Source: Bradyrhizobium sp. Y36 (GTDB taxonomy: Bacteria; Pseudomonadota; Alphaproteobacteria; Rhizobiales; Xanthobacteraceae). Taken from it: a stretch of 64,000 nucleotides of DNA. Below are positions 15,775 through 25,059 of this stretch, in pieces. The notes under the pieces were generated by a model, which ran no database searches, had not been told where the DNA came from, and saw nothing but the letters and a program-made list of their open reading frames with translations. Numbering within the stretch: position 1 is the first letter of the stretch; each line of letters starts with the position of its first letter. Both the position numbers and the translations under genes were made by a program. Where the stretch lies: positions 118,010 to 182,009 of the forward strand of contig NZ_NWTI01000019.1 in the NCBI RefSeq assembly GCF_002531575.1. The letters run 5' to 3'.

Positions 15775-17151
15775 ATGGCCGCTAGCTCACTTGCGAACCG
15801 ACTGTTCCTGTCGGCGACCGCCTGGCTCGTGGTGATCCTGGCCATCACCGGCGTGGTGCTGTCGTCGGTCTACAAGAACGCCACCGAGCGCGCCTTCGAC
15901 CGCCGGCTCAATCTCTATCTGCGCACCCTGATCGCCGAGGTCGCCACCCCCGACGAGCCGCCGGACCGGCAGTTCCAGTCGCTGGGCGAGCCGCTGTTCG
16001 AACTGCCGCTGTCGGGCTGGTACTGGCAGATCACGCGCACCGACACCGAGAAGCCGGAGGTGCGCTCGTCGCGCTCGCTCTGGGACAAGAAGCTGCCGAA
16101 GCTGGAAGAGCAGGGCTCCGAGCTCACCGCCGCCGGCATCCGCCTGGCCTATGTCGACGGGCCCGAGGGGCAGAATTTACGCATGGTCGAGCGGCCGGTC
16201 GATCTCGGCGCCGACGGCAAGTTTCTGGTCAGCGTCGCCGGCGACGACACCGAGATCTTCGACGAGACGCGCAGCTTCGACTATTACCTCGGCGGCACCT
16301 TCACCGCGCTCGGCATCGTGCTCCTGCTGACGACCGTATTCCAGGTCCGCTTTGGCCTCGCGCCGCTCAAGCGCATCTCGGAATCGATTGCCGACATCCG
16401 TTCGGGGCGGGCGGAGCGGCTCGAGGGCGAATTCCCGGTCGAGATCGCGCCTTTGGCGCGCGAGACCAACGCGCTGATCGACGCCAATCGCGAGATCGTC
16501 GAGCGCGCGCGCACCCATGTCGGCAATCTCGCCCATGCGATCAAAACGCCGCTCTCGGTCATCGTCAACGAGGCCGGCAGCCATGCGGCCGAGCCATTCG
16601 CGGCGAAGGTGATGGAGCAGGCGGATGTGATGCGCGACCAGCTCGCCCATCACCTGGAGCGTGCCCGCATCGCGGCGCGTGTCTCGATCGTCGCGACCGT
16701 GACGGACGTGGCGCCCGCCATCGAGGCGCTGCGGCGGACCATGGAGAAGATCCATCGCGACCGCGGCATCGTGGTCGAAGCCAAGGCCGATCCGTCGGCC
16801 AAATTCCGCGGCGAGCGCCAGGACCTGGAGGAGATGGTCGGCAATCTCGTCGACAATGCCTGCAAATGGGCGGCCTCGCGCGTCTTTGTCGAGGTCCTCG
16901 TGGAGACGCCGCCCCAGGCGGGGGGCGGCCCGCGGCTACGGATCATCGTCGATGACGACGGCCGCGGCCTGTCGGAGGCCGAGCGCGCCCAGGTCTCCCG
17001 GCGCGGCCAGCGGCTCGATGAATCCAAACCCGGCTCGGGGCTGGGCCTGTCGATCGTGACCGATCTCGCCGCGCTCTATGGCGGCAACCTCTCGCTCGGC
17101 GGTGCGCCGACCGGCGGCCTGCGCGCCGAACTGGTTCTTCCGGGAGTGTAA
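15775..17151 (+). CDS. feuQ: FeuQ-like sensor histidine kinase
   Basis: A 458-residue membrane kinase. It has transmembrane helix 1 (about 12-33), a periplasmic sensor region (about 34-172) containing GWYWQI, helix 2 (about 173-192), a HAMP segment, the H box AHAIKTPL with His254, the N box EEMVGNLVDNACKWA (Asn357/Asn361) and G boxes DDDGRGL and GSGLGLSIV. This PhoQ-like order matches FeuQ of rhizobia. It pairs with the regulator encoded immediately upstream. A short hairpin with a T run follows the stop codon. Confidence 0.85.
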   Translation: MAASSLANRLFLSATAWLVVILAITGVVLSSVYKNATERAFDRRLNLYLRTLIAEVATPDEPPDRQFQSLGEPLFELPLSGWYWQITRTDTEKPEVRSSRSLWDKKLPKLEEQGSELTAAGIRLAYVDGPEGQNLRMVERPVDLGADGKFLVSVAGDDTEIFDETRSFDYYLGGTFTALGIVLLLTTVFQVRFGLAPLKRISESIADIRSGRAERLEGEFPVEIAPLARETNALIDANREIVERARTHVGNLAHAIKTPLSVIVNEAGSHAAEPFAAKVMEQADVMRDQLAHHLERARIAARVSIVATVTDVAPAIEALRRTMEKIHRDRGIVVEAKADPSAKFRGERQDLEEMVGNLVDNACKWAASRVFVEVLVETPPQAGGGPRLRIIVDDDGRGLSEAERAQVSRRGQRLDESKPGSGLGLSIVTDLAALYGGNLSLGGAPTGGLRAELVLPGV

Positions 17152-17157
17152 CACATT

Positions 17158-17175
17158 GCCAAAACTTGGCTTTTT
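17158..17175 (+). terminator. Short intrinsic terminator after feuQ
   Basis: GCCAA and TTGGC form a 5-bp stem with a 3-base loop, directly followed by five T. It begins seven bases after the feuQ stop. The stem is short, so termination may be partial. Confidence 0.5.
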
Positions 17176-17312
17176 GTCCTCGCTGAGGCCCCGGTCCAGG
17201 CCGGGTGAAGGGATTCGGTCGCACTTGCTAAACGGCTTCTTAAGTGGGGCCCTCCTATGATCGCACCGGACCCATCCCATGTCCGCCATTTTACCGTGCA
17301 TTACCCGGGCGC

Positions 17313-18713
17313 ATGAGCCAGACATCGATCGAGCGGCTGAGGGAATATCTCGCGCAGCTCCCGCCGCAGTCGCAGGCGCTGCTGATGCGGGAGTTCGAGC
17401 GTGCGCTCGAGCGCGGCCAGGACACGGCCGTGGCGACCCTCGTGCTCGAGCAGTTGCGCAAGATCGTCCGCAAGAGCGAGGCGGATGAGGCCCCGCCGCC
17501 GCGCACGGACGATCTGTCGCGGCTGCTGTTCCAGGTGCTGGAACCGTTCCTGGTCGAAGCCGGCGTCCCGACACGGGTCGGCCAGATCCGCCGCTCCTCG
17601 CTGCAGCCGATCTGGCAATGGCTCGGCCGCGACGGTGCGCCGGCCAAGGTGAATGAATTCGAGGCCGCGCTGGCGCGGATGCCGGCCGACAGTGCCGGGC
17701 AGATCGATGCGCTGGCACAGAAGCTCCAGGCGGTGGCTGCCGATGCCATTTTCGAGCTGACGGGTCCCGGCGGCGGCGACAAGTCGCGCGCGCTGGCCCG
17801 GGTCGGCCCGCCCAACGTGATCGAGGACCTCTATTCGATCGGAGCGGTGCTGCAGGTCCGGGAAGCCATCGCCAGCCTGATCGAGAAGCTGCCGCGCACC
17901 TTGCGCGCTTTCGGCGATTCCCAGATCGCCTCGGTGACGTCTGCGCTCAACATTCCGGTGCTGCAGACCCCGCAGATGTTGCCCTTCGCGCTGTCGATCG
18001 TGGCGCAGCGGATGACCGCGCCGTGGCAGATCATTCGCCTCGCCGTCAAGATTGCCGCCTCCGACGACGAGATCCGCGTCGCGGCGACGCCCTATGGCGT
18101 CGCGGTCACGATGGCGCTGCATGATCTGTCCTGCGTCGCCGCCGCCTTGCGCATGGACATCAAGCGCGGCCATTTCGACAACGTCGCCGGCAATCTCAAG
18201 ACGTTGCACGACGGCGTCCGGGGCCTGCGCACCGAGCTCGACCTGCGCAACGATTCCGCCTGGGGCAAGCAGCTGACCTCGATCCGGGCCGACATCTCCA
18301 ATGCGCTGCAATCCGAGATCGACAGCGTTCCCGGCCGCGTCCGCCGCATCCTGCGCCAGCGCCCCGAGAAGGACATTCCGCCGGGCGCGCGGATCGACGC
18401 CACCGAGGTCGAGGAAACGGCGGCGCTGATCGATTTCGTCGCGACCTGCCGCAATTATGCGAGCGAGCTTGCGATCAACGAGGTGACGCTGCGCACCTAT
18501 TCCGACCTCCAGCAATATGTCGAACGCTCGACCGAGCAGCTGGTGCAATCTCTGCGCGCCGCCGATCACAAGGTCCGCACCTACAGGCAGCAGCAGGTGC
18601 AGGCCGCGATTCGCTTCTGCCAGGTGCTGTTCGGTGATGACTATGCCTCGCTGATGAGTCGGGCGGCGGAGAACGCAGCGACCGGCGAGCGCAAATCGTC
18701 GCGGGCAAGCTGA
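17313..18713 (+). CDS. Conserved hypothetical protein, mostly helical
   Basis: A 466-residue soluble protein starting MSQTSIERLREYL. The composition is strongly alpha-helical with several amphipathic stretches (for example 20-55 and 330-450) and no signal peptide or membrane span. It has no domain or catalytic motif that I recognise. The ATG at 17313 is chosen over an in-frame upstream codon at 17244 because the added stretch is proline-rich and unlike the rest. It follows feuQ on the same strand, but a terminator-like hairpin separates them, so it may have its own promoter. Confidence 0.75.
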   Translation: MSQTSIERLREYLAQLPPQSQALLMREFERALERGQDTAVATLVLEQLRKIVRKSEADEAPPPRTDDLSRLLFQVLEPFLVEAGVPTRVGQIRRSSLQPIWQWLGRDGAPAKVNEFEAALARMPADSAGQIDALAQKLQAVAADAIFELTGPGGGDKSRALARVGPPNVIEDLYSIGAVLQVREAIASLIEKLPRTLRAFGDSQIASVTSALNIPVLQTPQMLPFALSIVAQRMTAPWQIIRLAVKIAASDDEIRVAATPYGVAVTMALHDLSCVAAALRMDIKRGHFDNVAGNLKTLHDGVRGLRTELDLRNDSAWGKQLTSIRADISNALQSEIDSVPGRVRRILRQRPEKDIPPGARIDATEVEETAALIDFVATCRNYASELAINEVTLRTYSDLQQYVERSTEQLVQSLRAADHKVRTYRQQQVQAAIRFCQVLFGDDYASLMSRAAENAATGERKSSRAS

Positions 18714-18728
18714 TCCAGGCGCATATTT

Positions 18729-18740
18729 TTGTGATCACAA
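18729..18740. promoter_or_regulatory. 12-bp perfect palindrome
   Basis: TTGTGATCACAA is perfectly palindromic and lies 73 bases before the 89-residue hypothetical gene. The half-sites look like TGTGA/TCACA of CRP/FNR-family operators but lack the usual 6-base spacer, so its role is uncertain. Confidence 0.3.
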
Positions 18741-18812
18741 TTTGAGGTTGACGGTGCAGGTCGCGCACCGTACGGTCCCGTGCAAGTCCGGGGAACTTCT
18801 ATTTGTGGGCGC

Positions 18813-19082
18813 ATGAAACCCGTTATCAGCTCCATCGAAATTGAGAACCGCGTCATCGTTGCCAAGTATCAAAGACTGATGGTCGGCGCCAAAGTGGTGC
18901 TGGTCGAGAAGGCAAGCGGTCGGCAAGTGTCCGAGACGATCACGAGGGTTGCGTCGCCGGTTCCCGTCGGTGCGCTGCGCATCAGACTGCCGGATGTGGT
19001 CGCGCCGGGAACATACTTCCTGCGGGCCTTCAACGGCCACGGCGAGGACGCCGCGCAAAGTGCGGATTTCGAGATCGGCTAA
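18813..19082 (+). CDS. Small hypothetical protein
   Basis: An 89-residue protein starting MKPVISSIEIENRVIVAKY. The pattern of short alternating hydrophobic strands with VGALRIRLPDVVAPGTYFLRAFNG suggests a small beta-sandwich (Ig-like or filamin-like) fold, which is inference from the residue pattern only. No signal peptide is seen. The ATG at 18813 is preferred over a GTG at 18780. It lies just upstream of the cytochrome c maturation operon but is separated from it by a palindrome and about 130 bp. Confidence 0.55.
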   Translation: MKPVISSIEIENRVIVAKYQRLMVGAKVVLVEKASGRQVSETITRVASPVPVGALRIRLPDVVAPGTYFLRAFNGHGEDAAQSADFEIG

Positions 19083-19126
19083 GCCGTTGGATTTTCACCG
19101 TTTCACGACTGCATGCGGTCGCGACG

Positions 19127-19144
19127 AATTGACAATTGTCAATT
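19127..19144. promoter_or_regulatory. 18-bp perfect palindrome upstream of the ccm operon
   Basis: AATTGACAATTGTCAATT reads identically on both strands and contains a TTGACA hexamer. It ends 69 bases before the ccmI start. It could be an operator, a -35 region, or both. No clear -10 box is visible at the right spacing. Confidence 0.4.
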
Positions 19145-19213
19145 GCCGCATCGTCCGGCCGTGGTGTAAAGCCACCTATGGGCGCGGTTTGCGCGCTGCC
19201 GGAAGCTTGCCAG

Positions 19214-20317
19214 ATGACGCTATGGTTCGTGTTCGCGCTGATGACGGTCGCGGCGATTTTCGCCGTGCTCTTGCCGCTTGGCCGTAAAGAGCGCGCGCAA
19301 GTTCAGGGCAGCGAGGTCGTGGTTTACAAGGACCAGCTGGCCGAGATCGAGCGTGATCTCGCCGCGGGCCTGATCCCCGCGCCGGACGCGGAGGCCGCGC
19401 GCGTCGAGATCAGCCGCAGGCTGCTCGCCGCGGCCGCCAGCGAGCCCGAGGTGGCGCCGCAGTCGAATCTCAAATGGCGCCGCGCCGCGGCCGTGGTGGC
19501 GCTCGCGGGCCTGCCGCTCGTCGCGGCCGGCGTCTACATGCCGCTCGGCTCGCCCAAGCTTCAGGACTTTCCGCTGGCGCAACGGGAGCGCGCGCCGGGC
19601 AAGGCGCAGTCGCTCGAGAATCTCGTCGAGCAGGTCCAGCAGCACCTGGAGAAGAATCCGACCGACGGGCGCGGCTGGAACGTGCTTGCGCCGGTGCTGG
19701 AGCGGCTCGGCCGTTTCGACGAGGCGGTGCGCGCCTATCGCAACTCACTCGCCTATAATGGCGAGAGCGCGGAGCGCCGGTCCGATCTCGGCGAAGCGAT
19801 CTCGGCCGCCGCCGGCGGTGTGGTGACCGCCGAGGCCAAGACCGAATTCGAGCGCGCGCACGCCCTGAACGCCGACGATCCCAAGGCGAACTACTTCCTG
19901 GGCCTTGCCGCGGAGCAGGACGGCCGCAAGGACGATGCAGCCAATATCTGGCGCGCGCTGCTTGCGAAGGCGCCCGCGGATGCGCCGTGGCGTGCCCTGG
20001 TGCAGGCCTCGCTGGTGCGCGTTGCCGGCGGGACGATGCCGGCGCTGTCGGACGAGACGATCGCCGCTTCCAAGGACATGGCCGAGGGTGATCGCAACGC
20101 GATGGTGCGCGGAATGGTCGATCGTCTGGCCACCCGCTTGAAGCAGAACGGCGACGACGTCGATGGTTGGCTGCGCCTGGTGCGCGCCTATCTCGTGATG
20201 GGCGACCGGGACAAGGCGATGGGGGCATCGGCCGATGCCCGGCAGGCCGTTGCCAGCGATGCGGAGCGGCTTCGCCAGCTCAATGACGGCCTCAAGACTC
20301 TCGGGCTCGGCGGATGA
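19214..20317 (+). CDS. ccmI: Cytochrome c maturation protein CcmI (CycH)
   Basis: A 367-residue membrane protein with an N-terminal transmembrane helix (MTLWFVFALMTVAAIFAVLL), a cytoplasmic leucine-zipper-like loop (QLAEIERDLAAGLIP), a second helix (about 94-112) and a periplasmic TPR domain (about 140-365). CcmI delivers apocytochrome c to the CcmF/CcmH haem ligation complex. The ATG at 19214 is chosen because homologues start with this hydrophobic segment. It is the first gene of ccmI-ccmE-ccmF-ccmH, called cycHJKL in Bradyrhizobium. Confidence 0.92.
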   Translation: MTLWFVFALMTVAAIFAVLLPLGRKERAQVQGSEVVVYKDQLAEIERDLAAGLIPAPDAEAARVEISRRLLAAAASEPEVAPQSNLKWRRAAAVVALAGLPLVAAGVYMPLGSPKLQDFPLAQRERAPGKAQSLENLVEQVQQHLEKNPTDGRGWNVLAPVLERLGRFDEAVRAYRNSLAYNGESAERRSDLGEAISAAAGGVVTAEAKTEFERAHALNADDPKANYFLGLAAEQDGRKDDAANIWRALLAKAPADAPWRALVQASLVRVAGGTMPALSDETIAASKDMAEGDRNAMVRGMVDRLATRLKQNGDDVDGWLRLVRAYLVMGDRDKAMGASADARQAVASDAERLRQLNDGLKTLGLGG

Positions 20318-20354
20318 CGATGTCGGGACGAGAGCAGCGGAGAACGGACACGCC

Positions 20355-20900
20355 ATGACGCGCAAGCAGCGACGTATGACCATCATCGGCGGCTCGCTCG
20401 CCGTGCTCGCGCTCGCGGCCGCGCTGGTGCTCAACGCACTGCGCGACTCCATCGTGTTCTTCTCCACCCCGACCATGGTCGCCGAGAAGCACGTCGAGCC
20501 CGGCAAGCGGTTTCGCCTCGGTGGGCTGGTGCAGCCCGGCTCGCTCCATCGCGGCGACAATCTCGCGGTGACCTTCGAGGTCGCCGACGGCAACGCCAAG
20601 CTGCCGGTGGCCTACAAGGGCATCCTGCCCGACCTGTTCCGCGAGGGGCAGGGCGTCGTCGCCGAAGGCGCGCTCGATGCGAATGGCGTGTTCAAGGCCG
20701 ATACCGTGCTTGCCAAGCACGACGAGACCTACATGCCGAAGGACGTCGCGGATGCCCTGAAGAAGCAGGGGCACTGGAAGGACGATTACGGCGGCAAGCC
20801 CGCTGACAGCGGCAAGCCTTCCAACAACGGCAAGACGTCCGACGCGGGCAAGCCCGTCGCGACGACGGCGCAGGGCAATCCGCAGGGAGCAGTGCGGTGA
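20355..20900 (+). CDS. ccmE: Cytochrome c maturation haem chaperone CcmE (CycJ)
   Basis: A 181-residue protein with an N-terminal signal anchor (9-28), an OB-fold periplasmic domain and the covalent haem-binding motif KHDETY (His122, Tyr126). It carries haem from CcmC/CcmD to CcmF. The C-terminal tail (about 140-181) is a glycine/serine/lysine-rich low-complexity extension (GGKPADSGKPSNNGKTSDAG), longer than in E. coli. Its TGA overlaps the GTG of ccmF, so the two are translationally coupled. Confidence 0.93.
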   Translation: MTRKQRRMTIIGGSLAVLALAAALVLNALRDSIVFFSTPTMVAEKHVEPGKRFRLGGLVQPGSLHRGDNLAVTFEVADGNAKLPVAYKGILPDLFREGQGVVAEGALDANGVFKADTVLAKHDETYMPKDVADALKKQGHWKDDYGGKPADSGKPSNNGKTSDAGKPVATTAQGNPQGAVR

Positions 20901-22879
20901 TCGCAGAATCCGGACATTACGCGCTGGTGCTGGCGCTTGGGCTCGCACTGATCCAGTCGATCGTGCCGCTGATCGGCGCGCGACTGCGCGACGCCGCGCT
21001 GATGAACGTGGCGCGCTCCACGGCGCTGGCCCAGCTCCTGTTCGTCGGCGCCTCGTTCACGGCTCTCGTGATGCTGCACGTGAACTCGGACTTCTCCGTC
21101 GCCAACGTCTACGAGAATTCCCACTCGATGAAGCCGTTGCTCTACAAGATCACCGGCGTCTGGGGAAACCATGAAGGCTCGATGCTGTTGTGGGTGTCGA
21201 TCCTCGCGCTGTTCGGGGGGCTGGTCGCGGCCTTCGGCAACAATCTGCCGCTGTCGCTGCGCGCGCACGTGCTCGCGGTGCAGGCCTGGGTCGCCAGCGC
21301 CTTCTATCTTTTCATCCTCGTGACCTCGAATCCGTTCCTGCGCATCGCGACCCCGCCGATCGAGGGGCGCGATCTCAATCCGGTGCTCCAGGACATCGGG
21401 CTCGCCGTGCATCCGCCGATGCTCTATCTCGGCTATGTCGGCTTCTCGATCTCGTTCTCCTTCGCGATCGCGGCGCTGATGGAAGGACGGATCGATGCGG
21501 CCTGGGCGCGCTGGGTGCGGCCGTGGACGCTGGTCGCCTGGATCTTCCTGACGCTCGGCATCGCCATGGGCTCGTACTGGGCCTATTACGAGCTCGGCTG
21601 GGGCGGCTGGTGGTTCTGGGATCCGGTCGAGAACGCCTCGCTGATGCCGTGGCTCTCCGGCACCGCGCTGCTGCATTCGGCGCTGGTCATGGAGAAGCGC
21701 AACGCGCTGAAGGTCTGGACCATCCTGCTCTCGATCCTGACCTTTTCGCTGTCGCTGCTCGGCACCTTCCTGGTGCGCTCGGGTGTCATCACCTCCGTGC
21801 ACGCCTTCGCCACCGACCCCACCCGCGGTGTGTTCATCCTGCTGATCCTCTGCCTGTTCATCGGCGGCAGCCTGTCGCTGTTCGCCGGGAGAGCCACCTC
21901 GTTGAAGCAGGGCGGCCTGTTCGCGCCGATCTCGCGCGAGGGGGCGCTGGTCCTGAACAATCTGCTGCTCACCGTCGCCTGCGCGGTCGTGCTGTTCGGC
22001 ACGCTCTATCCGCTGGCGATGGAGATGCTCGCCGACTTCAAGATGTCGGTCGGTGCGCCCTTCTACAATCTCACCTTCGCGCCGCTGTTCGCCCTGTTGC
22101 TGCTTGCCGTGCCGTTCGGGCCGATGCTGGCGTGGAAGCGCGGCGATCTGCTCGGCGTGACGCAGCGCCTGCTGGCTGCGGGCGTCGCCGGACTCGTCGC
22201 CGTCGCCATCGCCTGGGGCTGGGCGAGCGGTGGCAGCACGCTGGCGCCGCTTGCGATCGGGCTCGGCATCTTCGTCATCGCCGGCGCCGTCACCGACATC
22301 GTCGAACGCACCGGTCTCGTACGGCTGCCGTTCGCGACGGTGCTGCACCGGGCCCGCGGCCTGCCGCGCTCGGCCTGGGGCACGGCGTTCGCGCATGCCG
22401 GCCTCGGCGTGGCGCTGATCGGGATCGTCTGCGAGACCACCTGGAACAGCGAATTTATCGCGACGATGAAGCAGAACGACGTCGCAGAGATCGCCGGCTT
22501 CGACGTCAAGCTCGACGGCTTGCTGCAGCGTCAGGGCCCGAACTATCGCGAGATGATCGCCCAGTTCAACGTCAGCCGCGACGGCCAGCCCCTCAGCGTC
22601 ATGACGCCCTCCAAGCGCAGCTTCACCACCCGCGGCTCGTCGACCACCGAGGCGGCGCTGCTGACGCGCGGTGCGAGCCAGCTCTACATCTCGCTCGGCG
22701 ATGCCACGGCCGAGGGCGCCATTGCCGTGCGCATCTACTACAAGCCGATGGTGCTCATGATCTGGTGGGGGCCGGTGCTGATGGCGTTCGGTGGCGTGCT
22801 GTCGCTGTCCGACCGGCGCCTGCGGGTTGGCGCGCCGAAGCCGGCGCGGGCCAAGCAGCGCCTCCAGCCGGCGGAGTGA
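20897..22879 (+). CDS. ccmF: Haem lyase CcmF (CycK)
   Basis: A 660-residue polytopic membrane protein with about 14-15 hydrophobic helices and the tryptophan-rich WWD motif GWGGWWFWDPVENASLMPWL (about 234-253), which handles haem. The large C-terminal periplasmic loop precedes the last helix. CcmF with CcmH and CcmI attaches haem to CXXCH motifs of c-type cytochromes. The start is GTG at 20897, overlapping the ccmE stop by four bases. Length and features are normal. Confidence 0.95.
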   Translation: MIAESGHYALVLALGLALIQSIVPLIGARLRDAALMNVARSTALAQLLFVGASFTALVMLHVNSDFSVANVYENSHSMKPLLYKITGVWGNHEGSMLLWVSILALFGGLVAAFGNNLPLSLRAHVLAVQAWVASAFYLFILVTSNPFLRIATPPIEGRDLNPVLQDIGLAVHPPMLYLGYVGFSISFSFAIAALMEGRIDAAWARWVRPWTLVAWIFLTLGIAMGSYWAYYELGWGGWWFWDPVENASLMPWLSGTALLHSALVMEKRNALKVWTILLSILTFSLSLLGTFLVRSGVITSVHAFATDPTRGVFILLILCLFIGGSLSLFAGRATSLKQGGLFAPISREGALVLNNLLLTVACAVVLFGTLYPLAMEMLADFKMSVGAPFYNLTFAPLFALLLLAVPFGPMLAWKRGDLLGVTQRLLAAGVAGLVAVAIAWGWASGGSTLAPLAIGLGIFVIAGAVTDIVERTGLVRLPFATVLHRARGLPRSAWGTAFAHAGLGVALIGIVCETTWNSEFIATMKQNDVAEIAGFDVKLDGLLQRQGPNYREMIAQFNVSRDGQPLSVMTPSKRSFTTRGSSTTEAALLTRGASQLYISLGDATAEGAIAVRIYYKPMVLMIWWGPVLMAFGGVLSLSDRRLRVGAPKPARAKQRLQPAE

Positions 22880-22883
22880 TCCG

Positions 22884-23366
22884 ATGCGTCGGATGATGGT
22901 TGCGTTCATCGCTCTGATGCTGCTGGCCGTGCCGGCGGCTCACGCGGTGCAGCCCGACGAGATCATGGCCGATCCCGCCAAGGAAGCGCGTGCGCGCGAG
23001 CTGTCGCGCGAGTTGCGCTGCATGGTCTGCCAGAACCAGTCGATCGACGATTCCGATGCGCCGCTGGCGCGCGACCTGCGTCTGCTGGTGCGCGAGCGTA
23101 TCGGCGCCGGCGACAGCAACTCGCAAGTGCTCGACTTCCTGGTCGCGCGCTACGGCGAGTTCGTGCTGCTCAAACCGCGCTTCGAGGCTCAGACTCTGCT
23201 GCTGTGGCTGCTCGGGCCGCTGCTGCTGATCGGCGGCGGCGTGGCACTGTGGCTGCAGATCCGGCGCCGCGCCCGCAGCGGTGTCGATGTACCAGCGCCA
23301 CCGCTCACGCCCGACGAACAGGCGAAGCTTGCGGCGCTGATGTCGGACGAAGCCAAATCTCCCTAG
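22884..23366 (+). CDS. ccmH: Cytochrome c maturation protein CcmH (CycL)
   Basis: A 160-residue protein with a Sec signal peptide (cleavage likely after AHA near residue 21), the thiol motif LRCMVCQNQS (Cys46, Cys49) and one C-terminal membrane helix (about 100-122). It reduces apocytochrome cysteines before haem ligation. The ATG at 22884 lies four bases after the ccmF stop. It is the short form without a TPR domain, which is supplied by CcmI in this operon. No ccmG follows it here. Confidence 0.93.
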   Translation: MRRMMVAFIALMLLAVPAAHAVQPDEIMADPAKEARARELSRELRCMVCQNQSIDDSDAPLARDLRLLVRERIGAGDSNSQVLDFLVARYGEFVLLKPRFEAQTLLLWLLGPLLLIGGGVALWLQIRRRARSGVDVPAPPLTPDEQAKLAALMSDEAKSP

Positions 23367-23493
23367 CGAGCGACGTCGTCCTGGTTACGTATTGCTACGT
23401 AGGCCGCCGTCCCGCTGCCGCGTGGTTCATGGTATCTTGACCTTTGTCTGGAAGCTTGTCGCGAGCTTCGATTCCAGACTCTGAGTCCTCCCG

Positions 23494-24837
23494 ATGTTCG
23501 CGAACAGTAATCTGACGATCCGCTTCCTGGTCGGCGCCGTCGTGGCGGCACTATTGTTTCTGCTGGGCATCGGCGGCGGCACCGGCTTCATTGCGGTGCT
23601 CTATCTGAACAACGAGATCACGAGCCTGTCCGCGGACTTCGCCGCGCTGAGCGGTCCTGCGCGCGACCACGCCATGCTGACCTATCAGCAGGCGCAGGCC
23701 GCGTTCTCCTGGTTCCTGGCCGCATGCGGCGGGATTGCCGTCGTCGCCTCTGCAATCTGCATCACCACCTGGTTCGCCGTGCGCAACGGTATCCTCAGCC
23801 CGCTGGCGGCGATCGTGCATGCCATGCGCGAGGTCGCCGACCAGAAGTTCGAGACACCGGTTCCCGGCCTCGGCCGCACCAACGAGATCGGCCTGCTGGC
23901 GGGTGCGCTGGAGGTCTTCAAGACCAACGGCCTCGAGCGGCGCCACCTCACCGAGCAACAGCTGCACGAAGCGCAGCACCAGGCCGAGCGGTCGAAATTC
24001 CTGGACGACCGGATCAAGAGCTTCAACAATCTCGTCGCCAGCGTCGTCGACAGCGTGGCGTCGTCGGCCGTGCACCTGAAGAGCAATGCCGAGACGCTGT
24101 CGCGGACGGCCAACGATACCAGCACCAAGGCCAATGCGGTGGCGAGCGCCGCGAACCTGGCCAGCGCCAGCGTGCAGACTGTGGCGGGCTCGGCCGAGGA
24201 GATGACGAACTCGATCGGCACGATCAGCCGCCGCGTCACGGACGCGACCCAGCGCGCCGAGGGCGCGGCATCGCAGGCCGAAAAGAGCCGCGACACCATC
24301 CACACGCTGTCGGATGCCGCCGACAAGATCGGCGAGGTCGTCCAGCTCGTGCAGGCGATCGCATCGCAGACCAATCTCCTGGCGCTGAACGCCACCATCG
24401 AGGCGGCACGGGCAGGGGAGGCCGGCAAGGGATTTGCCGTGGTCGCCTCCGAGGTGAAGAATCTGGCACATCAGACCAGCAAGGCGACGGAGGAGATTAC
24501 CTCCCATGTCGCCAGCATCCAGGGCATCACCGCGGAGACGCGCGGCGCGATCGACGCCATTTCCAAGACGCTGTCGGAGATCTCGTCGATCATGTCCGGC
24601 ATCGAGGTCGACACCGCCCAGCAGCGCAACGCCACGCAGGAAATCACCCGCAGCGCCCAGGATGCCGCGCACGGCACGCTCGACGTCTCCAACCATATCG
24701 TCCAGATCACCTCGACCTCCGCGGAGACCGGCCGCATGGCCGCAGAGGCGCGGGATTCCGCGGTCGACCTGTCGCAACAGGCCGCAACCCTGAAGCGCGA
24801 AGTCGACGAGTTCATCGTCAGCGTCAGGGCCAGCTGA
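23494..24837 (+). CDS. Methyl-accepting chemotaxis protein
   Basis: A 447-residue chemoreceptor. It has two transmembrane helices (about 8-37 and 70-92) bounding a small, roughly 32-residue periplasmic loop, a HAMP domain (about 93-150) and a methyl-accepting signalling domain with the conserved hairpin tip IASQTNLLALNATIEAARAG followed by GKGFAVVASEVKNLA. The tiny periplasmic part argues against a classic ligand-binding domain, so it may sense membrane or cytoplasmic state. It is a single gene with no che cluster nearby. It ends without a C-terminal CheR-tether pentapeptide. Confidence 0.92.
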   Translation: MFANSNLTIRFLVGAVVAALLFLLGIGGGTGFIAVLYLNNEITSLSADFAALSGPARDHAMLTYQQAQAAFSWFLAACGGIAVVASAICITTWFAVRNGILSPLAAIVHAMREVADQKFETPVPGLGRTNEIGLLAGALEVFKTNGLERRHLTEQQLHEAQHQAERSKFLDDRIKSFNNLVASVVDSVASSAVHLKSNAETLSRTANDTSTKANAVASAANLASASVQTVAGSAEEMTNSIGTISRRVTDATQRAEGAASQAEKSRDTIHTLSDAADKIGEVVQLVQAIASQTNLLALNATIEAARAGEAGKGFAVVASEVKNLAHQTSKATEEITSHVASIQGITAETRGAIDAISKTLSEISSIMSGIEVDTAQQRNATQEITRSAQDAAHGTLDVSNHIVQITSTSAETGRMAAEARDSAVDLSQQAATLKREVDEFIVSVRAS

Positions 24838-25059
24838 GCACGTCAAAGCACGCCTGACGCGCCATCACGGGAACCTGCTTAAGTTCCTGTGGGAGCGCAA
24901 TTTTCAGCCTGCGCTGAACGGCCGCATCCCGCACGGTCCCTTCATTACGAAAGTTTAACCCCGCCGCCAGCGCGCGGTAAGGCGGGAGCCCCCATCTTCA
25001 GGTCCGCAAGGTGCTGGCATCCGGCACCAAATGGATTTCAAGGCCCTGGAGATTTCTGC

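Noticed and set aside
18740..18800. Possible tRNA-like fold between the 466-residue gene and the next gene
   Set aside because: No cloverleaf with a T-loop GTTCGA and proper acceptor stem could be drawn.
24868..24900. GGAAC before degP as an EcfG promoter
   Set aside because: No CGTT occurs 16 or 17 bases downstream.
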